64,000 nt of DNA from JBCBRD01 sp039819885 (GTDB taxonomy: Bacteria; Pseudomonadota; Alphaproteobacteria; Rhizobiales; Hyphomicrobiaceae), in assembly GCA_039819885.1 (NCBI GenBank), contig JBCBRD010000002.1:5215-69214 (forward strand), written 5' to 3'. Below, in pieces: positions 36,130 through 45,280 of the stretch. Each line of letters starts with the position of its first letter. Within the stretch, counting starts at the first letter, position 1. Position numbers and translations under genes: made by a program. The notes below the pieces were generated by a model that saw only the letters and a list, made by a program, of their open reading frames with translations, ran no database searches and was not told the DNA's origin.

Positions 36130-36759
36130 TTGGGCATCCGTCATGTCGTCGTCAAATCTTGGGCACGTCATTTGCCGCCAGTAAGCGTTCAAGACCGTGG
36201 ATTGCGAGCTGTTGTGTTAACTGTCATTGGGGTGAGCGTTTTCCTTTTCGCGTTTGGCGGGATCCAGTGGTCCAACGCCCGTCGTTGGCGATATCTATCT
36301 GAAAACTACGCTGGAACAGCCGATTTCCAAATCAAAGAACGCAATCTCCAAAGCGCTGTGATGCTCGGTCTGGGCGGCTACAATTCGTTAAAGGGCATTT
36401 TAACGATCGGTATCCACCACACAGGTGTATCCCTTCGCATATTGACACCCTTCTCCCTCTTCCATTCCCCTCTCTTTGTGCCGTTCGAAGATATCAGTGG
36501 TTGGAAAACAAGCTGGTACCTCGACGGAGAGTCGAGAGAGCTGACGTTTCGCCGCGCACCGGAGGTCAAAATGGTGATGCCTGCCGAGCAAGCGGAGTGG
36601 ATCAAAAGCTATGCGGGCGACAAAATGATGCTCCGGGATAGCAGCCCCGTCAGAGGCAACGCAGGGCGTGGATGGTACGCCTTCGCAGTGATCAACACAG
36701 GCCTCTCTGTCATTATGGTCGGCTGGCTTCTATTTTATCTCCTGTCCCAATCACAGTGA
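36130..36759 (+). CDS. Two-span membrane protein of unknown function
   Basis: A protein of about 209 residues with membrane segments near residues 27-48 and 185-205. A beta-rich region of about 130 residues between them (GIHHTGVSLRILTPFSLFHSPLFVPFEDISGWKTS) recalls a bacterial PH-like fold. The frame starts with TTG 36130 and the true start is uncertain. A small lipoprotein gene follows 15 bases downstream. Confidence 0.55.
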   Translation: MGIRHVVVKSWARHLPPVSVQDRGLRAVVLTVIGVSVFLFAFGGIQWSNARRWRYLSENYAGTADFQIKERNLQSAVMLGLGGYNSLKGILTIGIHHTGVSLRILTPFSLFHSPLFVPFEDISGWKTSWYLDGESRELTFRRAPEVKMVMPAEQAEWIKSYAGDKMMLRDSSPVRGNAGRGWYAFAVINTGLSVIMVGWLLFYLLSQSQ

Positions 36760-36774
36760 ACGTAGAGGTTAGCC

Positions 36775-37125
36775 GTGATACGTTTTTGCGTTTGGGTGGT
36801 CGCTGGGATTGCAATTGCATGTGTTGCGGCGTGCACGCCCACGCCATCAAAAGACGACCCGATCCGCATGGAGTTTATAGCAGCCTGCGAAGGTCGAGTT
36901 GAATACAGGTCTATGAAACCAGAACGACGCACAGCCTATTGTGAATGTGGATACGACAGCACAATACGAGGGCTTTCGGATGACGAGCGCCCGGTCGCGC
37001 AGTTCTATCTGCTGAGCCAAGTCGGTGTCGATGTACGGAACAGAAAGTTCATTACAAAACCAAATTTCGACGCCATGGCAAAAGCCTCTAAGGCAATCGG
37101 CGATGCCGTCGCCCGGTGTCGCTAA
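36775..37125 (+). CDS. Small lipoprotein of unknown function
   Basis: A 116-residue protein with a lipobox (IACVAAC, Cys about 20), so the mature protein should be lipid-anchored. Three further Cys (EFIAACEGR, YCECGY) and one near the C-terminus could form disulfides. GTG 36775 follows AGAGGTT. The C-terminal half is helical. It is probably co-transcribed with the upstream membrane-protein gene. No family is recognised. Confidence 0.6.
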   Translation: MIRFCVWVVAGIAIACVAACTPTPSKDDPIRMEFIAACEGRVEYRSMKPERRTAYCECGYDSTIRGLSDDERPVAQFYLLSQVGVDVRNRKFITKPNFDAMAKASKAIGDAVARCR

Positions 37126-37425
37126 GACCTCAGATAAGTCGATCAAAAACGTCGGGTAAAACGTTCTAAGCTCCGTTCAAGCGTCGCCTCGCTGACGCGC
37201 ATTGCTGCCTAGGCCCTTCCCGTCACTGCATGGAAAAACTGCTGTACTAACGGCAAACGCCGATTGGTCTACACAAAGCCTCTCAGGGCGCCAAAGTCGC
37301 GACGGACCTTTGATTGACATTAATGCGGTGCATCACAATGTCAGGCTCGGTTTTGCAAAAGACTATTCAATGCTGCAAATCCCTACAATCAGACAACAAT
37401 AAATCCCAACAAGCGAGGATCGAGC
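37126..37425. other. Intergenic region; nothing recognised
   Basis: About 300 bases between the lipoprotein gene and the DUF1428 gene. Small frames here have no ribosome site. The promoter of the DUF1428 gene should lie near 37310-37410. Confidence 0.4.
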
Positions 37426-37803
37426 ATGCCCTACATCGATGGATTTGTGGCCGCTGTGCCTACGGAAAATCGAGACGCATTTATTGCTCATGCCAAGAGA
37501 ACCTGGCCCATCTTCCAAGAGTTAGGTGCACTCGCCCAATGGGAGGGTTGGGGTGACCAAGTGCCAGACGGCGAGCTGACGTCATTCGGCAAAGCGGTCC
37601 AGGCAAAAGAGGATGAAACCGTAGTATTCTCGTGGGTCGCCTGGCCAGACCAAGCAACGCGCGACGCAGGTTGGGAAAAAATGATGTCGGATCCCACAAT
37701 GGAAGAAAGGATGGGGCAAATGCCATTTGACGGTAAACGAATGATTTTTGGCGGCTTTACCCCAATCTTCATGGAGGGCATGGGCTTTGAGGCAAAAAAC
37801 TAG
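37426..37803 (+). CDS. DUF1428 family protein (YbaA-like)
   Basis: A 125-residue cytoplasmic protein with the DUF1428 pattern: MPYIDGFVAAVPTENRDAFI, WEGWGDQVPDGE, TVVFSWVAWPD, RDAGWEKMMSDP and GFTPI. The family has a dimeric alpha/beta-barrel fold and no known reaction. Length is typical. AGGA lies 10 bases before the ATG. Confidence 0.88.
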   Translation: MPYIDGFVAAVPTENRDAFIAHAKRTWPIFQELGALAQWEGWGDQVPDGELTSFGKAVQAKEDETVVFSWVAWPDQATRDAGWEKMMSDPTMEERMGQMPFDGKRMIFGGFTPIFMEGMGFEAKN

Positions 37804-38014
37804 ACGTTGAAACCTACCACCAGCTGTTCAGTCTTTGATGCCATAGGAGCGCAACGGTTATTTCTTGTTGCCGGGGCCGCTGGGCGAGATAAGCGCGTCA
37901 TGTCTCTGGCCGTTTGGATGGTGAGGCTGACATCAATTGTGACGGTCAAGCACCAGCCTATTTTCAACCGCTCTGCCTAACTCCGCACACTCGTCCAAAC
38001 TGGCACTACTCCAC

Positions 38015-38392
38015 TCACTCCCCGTCATCGCCGGTCCAGGGCTTCTCGATGTGCGCACCGGTCCAGCGGCCAAAGCGCCACGGGGTAAGCCAGTACGTTT
38101 CACCCGTGACATCGGGTACGGGATCGTATCCCGCAGTGCCGCAAGGGTTGCAGCGACATAACCGGGAGGCCATTAGCCACCCTCCGCGCCACGCGCCGTT
38201 CTTATCGATGGCTTCCAAACTGTATTCGGAACACGTAGGCAGATGACGGCAATGCCAACCGAAGAACGGCTTGAACGTCCATCGGTAGATATGGATCGGG
38301 GATTTCACCACGCTGCGCGCAATGACCGATCCCCATGACGTGTGAGGAGGATTCCGCTCCTCAACCCGCTTCGGCATAGGCACTTGTATCAT
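38015..38392 (-). CDS. yidD: Membrane protein insertion efficiency factor YidD
   Basis: A 125-residue protein. The core (SPIHIYRWTFKPFFGWHCRHLPTCSEYSLEAI followed by GWLMASRLCRCNPCGTAGYDPVP) is the YidD family domain, with its conserved cysteines. An N-terminal amphipathic helix should place it on the inner face of the membrane, where it aids YidC-dependent insertion. Its start overlaps the end of the NifU-like gene by 32 bases in another frame, so the two are coupled. Confidence 0.92.
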   Translation of the reverse strand: MIQVPMPKRVEERNPPHTSWGSVIARSVVKSPIHIYRWTFKPFFGWHCRHLPTCSEYSLEAIDKNGAWRGGWLMASRLCRCNPCGTAGYDPVPDVTGETYWLTPWRFGRWTGAHIEKPWTGDDGE

Positions 38393-38825
38393 CGCTCTGC
38401 TCGATCTGGCGAAACGCCTTCTCCAGCGCTTCGAAGATTAGAAGTGTGGAGGTATGACGCGCCTTGTAGTCTTTGACCGGTTGCAGCACGCCAAGGTCGG
38501 CCCAACGCCCTTCAGGCTTTGGACCGTCCTCTTTCAACATTTTGCGCATAACCTCGGCCACCTCACGAATTTCGCTAGGGGACGTGCCAACGATTTCGCG
38601 CCCAACAACAGAGGCACTGGCTTGACCGAGAAGACAGGCTTTAACGGTCTGCGAAAAATCGGTAACGACACCGTCACGCATCTTAATGGCGACAGAAACA
38701 GTTGAACCGCACAACTTCGAATGCGCAGAAGCCTCCGCATCGGGAGACTGCAAGGCCGTACTTCCGGGGATCGCCGCTGCCAATTCCAGGATGCGGTTCC
38801 CGTAAATATCGTCTAGTTCGCTCAT
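38361..38825 (-). CDS. NifU/IscU-like iron-sulfur cluster scaffold protein
   Basis: A 154-residue protein of the NifU N-terminal family. Two of the usual ligand cysteines are visible, in HSKLCGS and VKACLLGQA. The position of the third (normally Cys before the last helix) reads KARHTSTLLIFEAL, with no Cys. This variant pattern is known in alphaproteobacterial homologues and may mean a different cluster-binding or regulatory role. ATG 38825 follows GGAGG; the longer frame to 38873 is not supported. It overlaps yidD. Confidence 0.85.
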   Translation of the reverse strand: MSELDDIYGNRILELAAAIPGSTALQSPDAEASAHSKLCGSTVSVAIKMRDGVVTDFSQTVKACLLGQASASVVGREIVGTSPSEIREVAEVMRKMLKEDGPKPEGRWADLGVLQPVKDYKARHTSTLLIFEALEKAFRQIEQSDDTSAYAEAG

Positions 38826-39038
38826 GCGGCCTCCTGAGACCCAAAATGCAGATTCCTGCTTGGTCGTCGCCATCGTTAAATCTACATGACGGCGAGGGCT
38901 GCGTCATGCCATGGATTACGCCACGCTGGCTGGGACGTGTCGCCGTTTTGCCAATAACGTGATCTCCTAACCGGCCCGTCGGGACAAAACTCGGGCACCC
39001 TTAAGTCGGTTCCCATCATCCCAACCCCAGATGTTCTA

Positions 39039-39506
39039 ATGACAGATAGCCCGAAATCACCTTCAACACCGCCGAAAAACCAGCAGACCGGTGATGAAAC
39101 CATGTTTGCCGACCGCGATAACCCTTTAACGGTCGAACAAGGCAATCTGTTCAGTCCAAAATTCGACAGCGATGGGTTAATTCCAGCAATCGTAACCGAG
39201 GTTGGCCAAGCGCAGGTGCTTATGTTCGCCTTTATGGATGCTAAAGCCCTCCAGCTCTCAATCAGCACCCGGCAGGCCCACTTTTTCTCTCGCTCCCGCA
39301 ACAGGCTTTGGAAAAAAGGCGAAGAGAGCGGAAATACGTTGCAAATTGAGACGATGCGCACTGACTGTGATCAAGACGTTGTTTGGTTGTCTGTCCGCGT
39401 CCAGGGTAACGGTGTGGCATGCCACACAGGTGAAAAGAGCTGTTTTTACAGAAGCGTCGATCTTGAAAGTGAAGTCAGCAGACCGGTGCATTTAACGCGG
39501 GACTGA
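39039..39506 (+). CDS. hisI: Phosphoribosyl-AMP cyclohydrolase
   Basis: A 155-residue HisI enzyme for the third step of histidine synthesis (opening of the purine ring of PR-AMP). Metal and zinc ligands are in DCDQDVVW and CHTGEKSCF; FMDAKALQLSI and HFFSRSRNRLWKKGE complete the family pattern. The first 25 residues are a polar extension; ATG codons at residue 22 or so could serve as an alternative start. It lies next to the NifU-like/yidD pair on the other strand. Confidence 0.94.
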   Translation: MTDSPKSPSTPPKNQQTGDETMFADRDNPLTVEQGNLFSPKFDSDGLIPAIVTEVGQAQVLMFAFMDAKALQLSISTRQAHFFSRSRNRLWKKGEESGNTLQIETMRTDCDQDVVWLSVRVQGNGVACHTGEKSCFYRSVDLESEVSRPVHLTRD

Positions 39507-39663
39507 GTTTGCCTGGCACCATGCGCCGCGTAACTGCGATTTCAAGCTGGATCAAACCAAACTGGACCGGTGGTCCATTAAGGGGTCAAATCACAATGCA
39601 GTTGGCAGACCCTGCTCACAAATGTGATGTGACTGCAGCTAAAGAATTCACGAGGGCCACGGC

Positions 39664-40659
39664 ATGGATGACGGTCTGATCGGTTTAGCGCTCGGCGGCG
39701 GTGTCGCGCGCGGCTGGTCACATATTGGGGTTATTCGAGCGCTCCGGGAAGCCGGCATATGCCCCGATATCATAGCAGGCACCTCAATTGGCGCCGTCGT
39801 GGGTGGCTGTCACGCAGCCAATCGTCTCGATGATTTGGAGGACTTTGCACGCGGCCTGAACCGCCGTCGCATGTTCGGCTACCTGGATTTCAACCTGGCC
39901 GGCACCGGGCTCATTAACGGCCATCGACTTGGCGAGACCCTCAAACAGGCGCTCGGTGACGCCCAAATCGAGGATCTTGAAACACGCTTTGTCGCCGTTG
40001 CGACCGAGATCGGAAGCGGGCACGAAATCTGGCTATCGCAGGGACCTCTCGTAGAAGCCGTACGTGCATCATATGCCCTACCCGGGATCTTTCGCCCGGT
40101 TCAGCTCAATGATCGATGGTTGTTCGATGGCGCGCTCGTCAATCCCGTCCCAATCTCGGTCTGCCGCGCACTCGGGGCGCGCTATGTGATCGCCGTGAAC
40201 CTGAACTTCGACCTTTCAAGCCGGGGATCGCTTGCGCCTCAAATCGAACCCGTCAGTCAGAAAAAAGCAGCCGAAGCAGCAGCCAAGGGCCAAGCGGCCG
40301 AATTTGCGAAAGATGAGACGTCGACCAGCACCCGGAAAGGGCCGAATGCTAAGCGCCTTCTCCAGCGCCAACTCCTCCAACGCACAAGCGACGCACCAGG
40401 CATATCAACAGTCGTCGTGGATGCATTCAATATCGTTCAAGATCGCATTGCCAGGTCACGCTTGGCCGGTGATCCGCCAGACGCAATGATATCCCCGCGC
40501 CTTCAGGGCATTGGCCTGTTTGATTTCCACCGAGCAGATGAATTGATTGAACGCGGCAAACTGGCGGTTGCACGCGATCTCGATACCATCCAGCATGAAA
40601 TCGAAATCCGTCGCAAGCACGGAATGCTAAACGCTGGCTTGAAGAGCCCGGCTGTTTAG
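39664..40659 (+). CDS. Patatin-like phospholipase
   Basis: A 331-residue protein with a patatin domain (about residues 5-190). The oxyanion motif is GLALGGGVARG, the nucleophile elbow is GTSIG (Ser about 43) and the catalytic Asp is in FDGALVNP. It should hydrolyse acyl ester bonds in lipids, in the RssA-like/NTE group. A low-complexity Lys/Ala/Gln segment follows (about 200-245) before a helical C-terminus. GAGGG precedes the ATG. Confidence 0.9.
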   Translation: MDDGLIGLALGGGVARGWSHIGVIRALREAGICPDIIAGTSIGAVVGGCHAANRLDDLEDFARGLNRRRMFGYLDFNLAGTGLINGHRLGETLKQALGDAQIEDLETRFVAVATEIGSGHEIWLSQGPLVEAVRASYALPGIFRPVQLNDRWLFDGALVNPVPISVCRALGARYVIAVNLNFDLSSRGSLAPQIEPVSQKKAAEAAAKGQAAEFAKDETSTSTRKGPNAKRLLQRQLLQRTSDAPGISTVVVDAFNIVQDRIARSRLAGDPPDAMISPRLQGIGLFDFHRADELIERGKLAVARDLDTIQHEIEIRRKHGMLNAGLKSPAV

Positions 40660-40778
40660 CCTGACGCCAAACCCTAGCAGGCGCGGATGACGCCGCGCCG
40701 TCATGAGCCTCGACAAACGTCCGAGGCGCTTTGGTCTCCGCGGTAGCAGCTCTCCAACCTCGCAGCTTGGCGAAGTGC

Positions 40779-41210
40779 TCAACCCGTCGCCAAGTACCCC
40801 CGCATCGCTGAGACTTCCATCTCAACTTCGGCAATGTGGTTCTTCACGACGTCACCAATAGACACGATGCCCACGAGCTTTTCGTTATCAAGCACTGGAA
40901 CGTGCCGGAACCGACCGGTCGTCATTAACCCCATCAACTCATCAATAGAATGCTCCAAAGTGCACGTAACAACGTCCTTGGTCATGACCTCAGAAGTTTG
41001 TTTCGCCAGCACGGCAGGTCCGCCTTCCGCAATCGCTCTAACCAGATCACGTTCTGATACGATCCCAACCACACCGTCCTGATCGTCGCAAATGACGATT
41101 GCGCCGATTTTTTCGGACGCCAAGCGCTCAGCAATGCCTTGTAGCGTGCACGATTGGGGCGCGGTGCTCACCGTTCCACCTTTGGCTTTGAGAATTGTTG
41201 CAATATTCAT
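40779..41210 (-). CDS. Tandem CBS domain protein
   Basis: A 143-residue protein made of two CBS domains (about 10-65 and 75-130). The typical VSERDLVRAI and VGIVSIGDVVK turns are visible. Such modules bind adenine nucleotides and sense cell energy state. There is no attached enzyme domain, so it probably acts on a partner. AAAGGATGG precedes the ATG. Confidence 0.9.
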   Translation of the reverse strand: MNIATILKAKGGTVSTAPQSCTLQGIAERLASEKIGAIVICDDQDGVVGIVSERDLVRAIAEGGPAVLAKQTSEVMTKDVVTCTLEHSIDELMGLMTTGRFRHVPVLDNEKLVGIVSIGDVVKNHIAEVEMEVSAMRGYLATG

Positions 41211-41370
41211 TGGTAGCCATCCTTTCGTTTTCCCATCCCGACATCAGATGCACTTTCCGTGCGTTATTTTCCGGATCTCTAATGTGCTACGCGTCCGCGT
41301 GAGCAGCCTAAAGTCCGTGATGTCGAATTCTGATGACCATGGTGCGACGTTTCGGCACGACCTGCAAGGG

Positions 41371-42096
41371 TCACTGCACCAGGTAGGGCTTTGGCGGTGG
41401 ACGGCGCCACGGATCGAACAGTCCAAACAACATTAATCCGGCAACAAAGCCCCCCACATGGGCTTCCCAGGCAATGCCCCCAGAGCCAGTGGGCCCAAAA
41501 AGGCCGAGCACCGAAAGGAGGTTAATCAACAACCACACGGCCGTGATTGCGATGATCCGCACGTCCGTCAGCGTTTCGTAAAGGCTGAGGCGGGGGATTG
41601 TTCGTGGCGCCTCGCGCAATGCTGCAAAACGGCCCGTATCAATAGCTGGAAACATAAAGCGCAGCACAGCCGCCATCATGCCAGATACGGCCCCAGAAGC
41701 ACCAACCATGGGAACAAGCTGTCCAAAGTTGAAGACTAAGAACACCGCGGCCCCGGCAACACCTGTCACGACCGTGAAGGCAAGAAAGCGCCAACCACCG
41801 GTCCTCAAAGCAATTGCGCCACCAAAGGCAAGAAACCAAGCGGAGTTGAACATCAGATGCGTCACATCTCCATGCACCATCATATGGGTCACGAACGACG
41901 TCACGCCCGTGACGGCTCCACCGGGAAAGCTATCCAAGTATCCCGAGTAACGCGCAGGGATAAAAGCCAGCGCCAGAAGCAGATCATTGTCCATCGCGAC
42001 AGTAAGGAACTGTCGGATGATATGAATGGCTGCAAAAAGTGCGATGACGCCAACAACAATCGCTGGGACGTTGAAAATCGGTTGTCGTTGGTTCAA
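41371..42096 (-). CDS. Rhomboid family intramembrane serine protease
   Basis: A 241-residue protein with six or more membrane segments. The catalytic Ser is in GASGAVSG and the catalytic His in EAHVGGFVAG. HLMFNSAWFLAFG supplies the conserved His/Asn region that forms the oxyanion site. It cleaves substrates inside the membrane; substrates are unknown. The frame starts with TTG 42096, about 10 bases after GGAG. Confidence 0.88.
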   Translation of the reverse strand: MNQRQPIFNVPAIVVGVIALFAAIHIIRQFLTVAMDNDLLLALAFIPARYSGYLDSFPGGAVTGVTSFVTHMMVHGDVTHLMFNSAWFLAFGGAIALRTGGWRFLAFTVVTGVAGAAVFLVFNFGQLVPMVGASGAVSGMMAAVLRFMFPAIDTGRFAALREAPRTIPRLSLYETLTDVRIIAITAVWLLINLLSVLGLFGPTGSGGIAWEAHVGGFVAGLMLFGLFDPWRRPPPKPYLVQ

Positions 42097-42375
42097 GCGA
42101 AAAGGCTCCGTCTGGGCTGATCTTGGTTAACCGTTACAACCCGAGGCACCGAACAACAACTGTTGACCACCATGGAGTCACGCTCAAGGCCAAAACTCCA
42201 GTCTCCCCTGCCACGCATGGCCATACAGGACGTGTGCCGATCATCATGTCGCTGGCACGGATGCTGCTCCTCTCGTCTCCAATAGCAAACAGGGGGTTTG
42301 GCGACGTCTCACAATGAAACGTAACGCCATTGCCGATCAGCAAACCTCATCTGGCGGACAAGGACACGATCACGA

Positions 42376-43026
42376 ATGCAACGCGCGACGAGTTTGGAAC
42401 TCTACCGCTATTGGAACATCGTTCGCGGGCAGCGACTTGCGCCAAAACGGTTCGAGATTGAGCCATCCGACATCTCGGACTTGCTCCCCGAAACGTTGAT
42501 CCTCGAAACCCAGCACGACAGCGAATACCGTTATCGACTTGCCGGCACTCGGATTTGCGAATTATTCGGCCGTGAGTTCCGCGGCAGTGGATTTCTGGAT
42601 CAATGGGACGAACCCGACCGGACCACCCTCTTCCGCCGCCTCAGGCTGATTAAGGAACGCGGCGCCGTGTTGTGCTTCGAATTCGAGATCAAATCCGCTC
42701 ACGGGCACACCGCCATCCTCGAATGCCTCATGCTGCCGTTACAGCACGGCTCGCGTCGGGTTGAGCGGTTCTTAGGTTGCATGGGCCCAATCGCAGATGC
42801 TCCATGGATTGGTGAGCATGAAATCGTCGCTCGAAAACTTGGCAGCTTCGAAATTCTTTGGCCCGACACCATCGACGCGCAGACTGTCGATCATACGAGC
42901 AGCAATTTACCCCAGGACGCAATGATGCCGCTGCCCATTCGTACAGCCCGGATTGTCCGCGATAAGCGTCGCCAATTTCGTGTCTACGACGGCGGTCTGG
43001 CAACATCACCCAGCGACGATCGTTGA
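42376..43026 (+). CDS. PAS_5 domain protein
   Basis: A 216-residue cytoplasmic protein whose first 160 residues match the alphaproteobacterial PAS_5 family: LYRYWNIVRG near the start, DLLPETLILE, YRYRLAGTRICELFGREFRG and FLGCMGPI. PAS folds sense ligands or mediate protein contact. No output domain is attached. AAGGA lies upstream of the ATG. The next gene on the strand is a double PilZ protein. Confidence 0.85.
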   Translation: MQRATSLELYRYWNIVRGQRLAPKRFEIEPSDISDLLPETLILETQHDSEYRYRLAGTRICELFGREFRGSGFLDQWDEPDRTTLFRRLRLIKERGAVLCFEFEIKSAHGHTAILECLMLPLQHGSRRVERFLGCMGPIADAPWIGEHEIVARKLGSFEILWPDTIDAQTVDHTSSNLPQDAMMPLPIRTARIVRDKRRQFRVYDGGLATSPSDDR

Positions 43027-43220
43027 GCTTCAACACCCTCAAATCGCCAAGAAAGCAAAGCCTTCGCGCGTTTTTATACGATTTTGATCCATCAGTTAGG
43101 TGTTCGTTAAATCCCTTGAGGCCAAGATCAAACCATCGCTTCTAGTGGGCAAAGTTTGGTGCGCGCTCAACACGCAGACCCGCCAACACCGCGCCCTCTC
43201 CGAACCTGAGGTTTGCGTTT

Positions 43221-43865
43221 ATGGTTTTGCAACATACTACCGCTCCTGCTCAGACCTCCGGGTCTGTCGCAAACATAATCGACGAACGCATTCAGTCCGA
43301 CAACCGTCTCTATAACCGCGTCGCGCTACCGCTGCTCGGTCGTTTTATGCGCGAGAACAAGTCCGAGTATCCTTGCAAACTCGCCGACATTTCCGTCGGC
43401 GGCGCGGCGATCCTTTCCCCGATGGTATTGGATATGGGTGAGCGCGTTGTCGTCTACTTTGACGAACTGGGCGGCTTGGAAGGGTTCGTGGTTCGCCAGT
43501 TCGACGGTGGATTTGCAACTTCTATACGGGCAAGCAGTAAAAAACGTGAAAAACTGGCTGCAACTCTGACCTGGCTCGTAAACCGCAAGCACTACCAGGA
43601 CTTAGAGGCACGTCGCCACGACCGCTTTGTTTTGAATAACAAAAGCACCGAACTCCGGTTCAAAGACGGTACCGTCGCGCCATGTAAACTCATCGATATT
43701 TCACTATCAGGAGCTTCCCTCGCAATCAGCGTAAATCCGCCGATCGGCACAGAAGTTTCCTTGGGAAAACAGCGCGCCATTGTCCGGCGCCATCATGAGA
43801 ACGGAATTGGTGTCCAGTTCGTGAAAGAACAGGAACCCGATGCCCTCAAGCGCATTGTTAAGTGA
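43221..43865 (+). CDS. Protein with two PilZ-like domains
   Basis: A 214-residue protein with two PilZ-type domains. The first (about 35-115) contains CKLADISVGGAAILS. The second (about 130-210) contains ARRHDRFVLNN and CKLIDISLSGASLAI. In the second, RRHDR plus DxSxxG are the usual cyclic-di-GMP contacts. In the first the upstream RxxxR is less clear (NRVALPLLGRFMREN). It probably binds c-di-GMP with the second domain. GAGG precedes the ATG. Confidence 0.85.
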   Translation: MVLQHTTAPAQTSGSVANIIDERIQSDNRLYNRVALPLLGRFMRENKSEYPCKLADISVGGAAILSPMVLDMGERVVVYFDELGGLEGFVVRQFDGGFATSIRASSKKREKLAATLTWLVNRKHYQDLEARRHDRFVLNNKSTELRFKDGTVAPCKLIDISLSGASLAISVNPPIGTEVSLGKQRAIVRRHHENGIGVQFVKEQEPDALKRIVK

Positions 43866-44022
43866 GGGAAACAATAAGCGTTGGGTTGCTGCCACGGGGC
43901 CAGTTTGTGGTGGCGATCCTGTAAGAGTTGCTGCGCCGCGTCAGCAGCATCGTAAGTTCGGCGGTCATGTGATCGAGACGATCACGCAGTCAAAACCGCC
44001 GCGTGTAGTGTGGGGTTGTGTT

Positions 44023-44667
44023 ATGAGTCGGTACGGGTTTCTACTGAGCGCGATGATGTGTGCATTCGCCGTCATCGTTTCACCAATTGCAGACGCCGGC
44101 CCAATGACCGGTCAACGCCTTTCTCCATCAAACTACATGCGAATACACGGGCCTGCCCAGGCACCGTATGGCTTTGTACGTTTCTGCGAGGCGAACGCGC
44201 ATCATTGCGCCGCCGGTCAAACAGCTTCCAGGCGCTTCAACGCCACACCTGAGCGCCTCAGCGAACTCGATCAGATCAATCGCTTCGTCAACTCCCGCAT
44301 CCAGCCAAAAACAGACGCCCAAATCTACGGCGTTTCAGAGTACTGGACCTTGCCGACAACTGTCGGCGATTGTGAGGATTACGCGCTTCTTAAGCGTCAA
44401 ATCCTCATTGATCGTGGCTGGCCACCAAGTTCACTTCTGCTGACTGTCGTGCGCGACGAGCTCGGAGATGGGCACGCCATCCTCACCGCGCGCACAGCCC
44501 AGGGCGACTTCATCCTCGATAACAAGATCACTGATGTTCGGATCTGGAACGCAACGCCATATGAGTACGTTATGCGTCAGTCTTACGTGAATCCCCTCGC
44601 ATGGGTTTCACTGGACGCAGCTTACACAGACGTCCCGGTTGAGATGGCTGGTGCAGGTCGAAACTGA
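44023..44667 (+). CDS. Bacterial transglutaminase-like cysteine peptidase (LapG family, PF06035)
   Basis: A 214-residue exported protein. The signal peptide covers about residues 1-25. The Cys-His-Asp triad is visible as GDCEDYALLK (Cys about 119), DGHAILT and FILDN. The family includes LapG, a periplasmic protease that releases large adhesins and is held back by the c-di-GMP receptor LapD in Pseudomonas. No adhesin or LapD gene lies in the window. ATG 44023 is chosen because the signal peptide then sits at the N-terminus; a frame to 43840 overlaps the PilZ gene. Confidence 0.85.
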   Translation: MSRYGFLLSAMMCAFAVIVSPIADAGPMTGQRLSPSNYMRIHGPAQAPYGFVRFCEANAHHCAAGQTASRRFNATPERLSELDQINRFVNSRIQPKTDAQIYGVSEYWTLPTTVGDCEDYALLKRQILIDRGWPPSSLLLTVVRDELGDGHAILTARTAQGDFILDNKITDVRIWNATPYEYVMRQSYVNPLAWVSLDAAYTDVPVEMAGAGRN

Positions 44668-44714
44668 CCTAGACACCGACCCTTTAAGTGCGCGTTCAAT
44701 TGAACTGACAACCG

Positions 44715-45269
44715 TTACACGGTCATGGTTCGCGCACTCGGCTCCGGCTGCTCAACAAGCTTCGCGGCAAACCGCTTCCAGTTCGCCACATAGCGCCCTG
44801 CGGTTGCCGCGACATTGCTAACTTCTTCATCCGTAAGTTCACGGACAACACGGCCTGGTGAGCCTAGAACCATTGATCGTGCTGGGATAATTTTGCCTTC
44901 GGGGATCAGAGTATTGGCACCGATGAGGCATTCCTCGCCAATTTGTGCGCCGTTCAGAACGATTGATCCAATACCGATCAGGCTCCGCGGACCAATTTGG
45001 CAGCCGTGCAGCATGACCATATGCCCGACCGTGCAGTCTTCTGAGATTGTCATCGGATACCCCGGGTCGGTGTGCAAAACACAGCCGTCCTGGATATTCA
45101 CCCGCGGACCGATATCGATGAGCTCATTATCACCGCGAACGACGGCGTTAAACCAAACGCTCGCTTCATCACCAAGCCGCACATGTCCCAACACCGTTGC
45201 CGTCGGCGCAACCCAATATGCGGCATTGTCAGGAACGACGACGCGCTCATCCAGAGCATACAGCGGCAT
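44715..45269 (-). CDS. Gamma-class carbonic anhydrase-like hexapeptide protein
   Basis: A 184-residue left-handed beta-helix protein with hexapeptide repeats. The probable metal His residues are in CVLHTDPG, CTVGHMVMLHGC. Members convert CO2 to bicarbonate or have lost activity. It lies 11 bases after DUF3126 and probably shares a transcript with it and cysE. Confidence 0.9.
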   Translation of the reverse strand: MPLYALDERVVVPDNAAYWVAPTATVLGHVRLGDEASVWFNAVVRGDNELIDIGPRVNIQDGCVLHTDPGYPMTISEDCTVGHMVMLHGCQIGPRSLIGIGSIVLNGAQIGEECLIGANTLIPEGKIIPARSMVLGSPGRVVRELTDEEVSNVAATAGRYVANWKRFAAKLVEQPEPSARTMTV

Positions 45270-45280
45270 GAGGCAATCCC

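Noticed and set aside
36258..36275. GGCGGGATCCAG inside the 36130 gene, like part of the palindromic element
   Set aside because: It is short, lies in a coding region in frame with a normal hydrophobic segment and lacks the complementary half.
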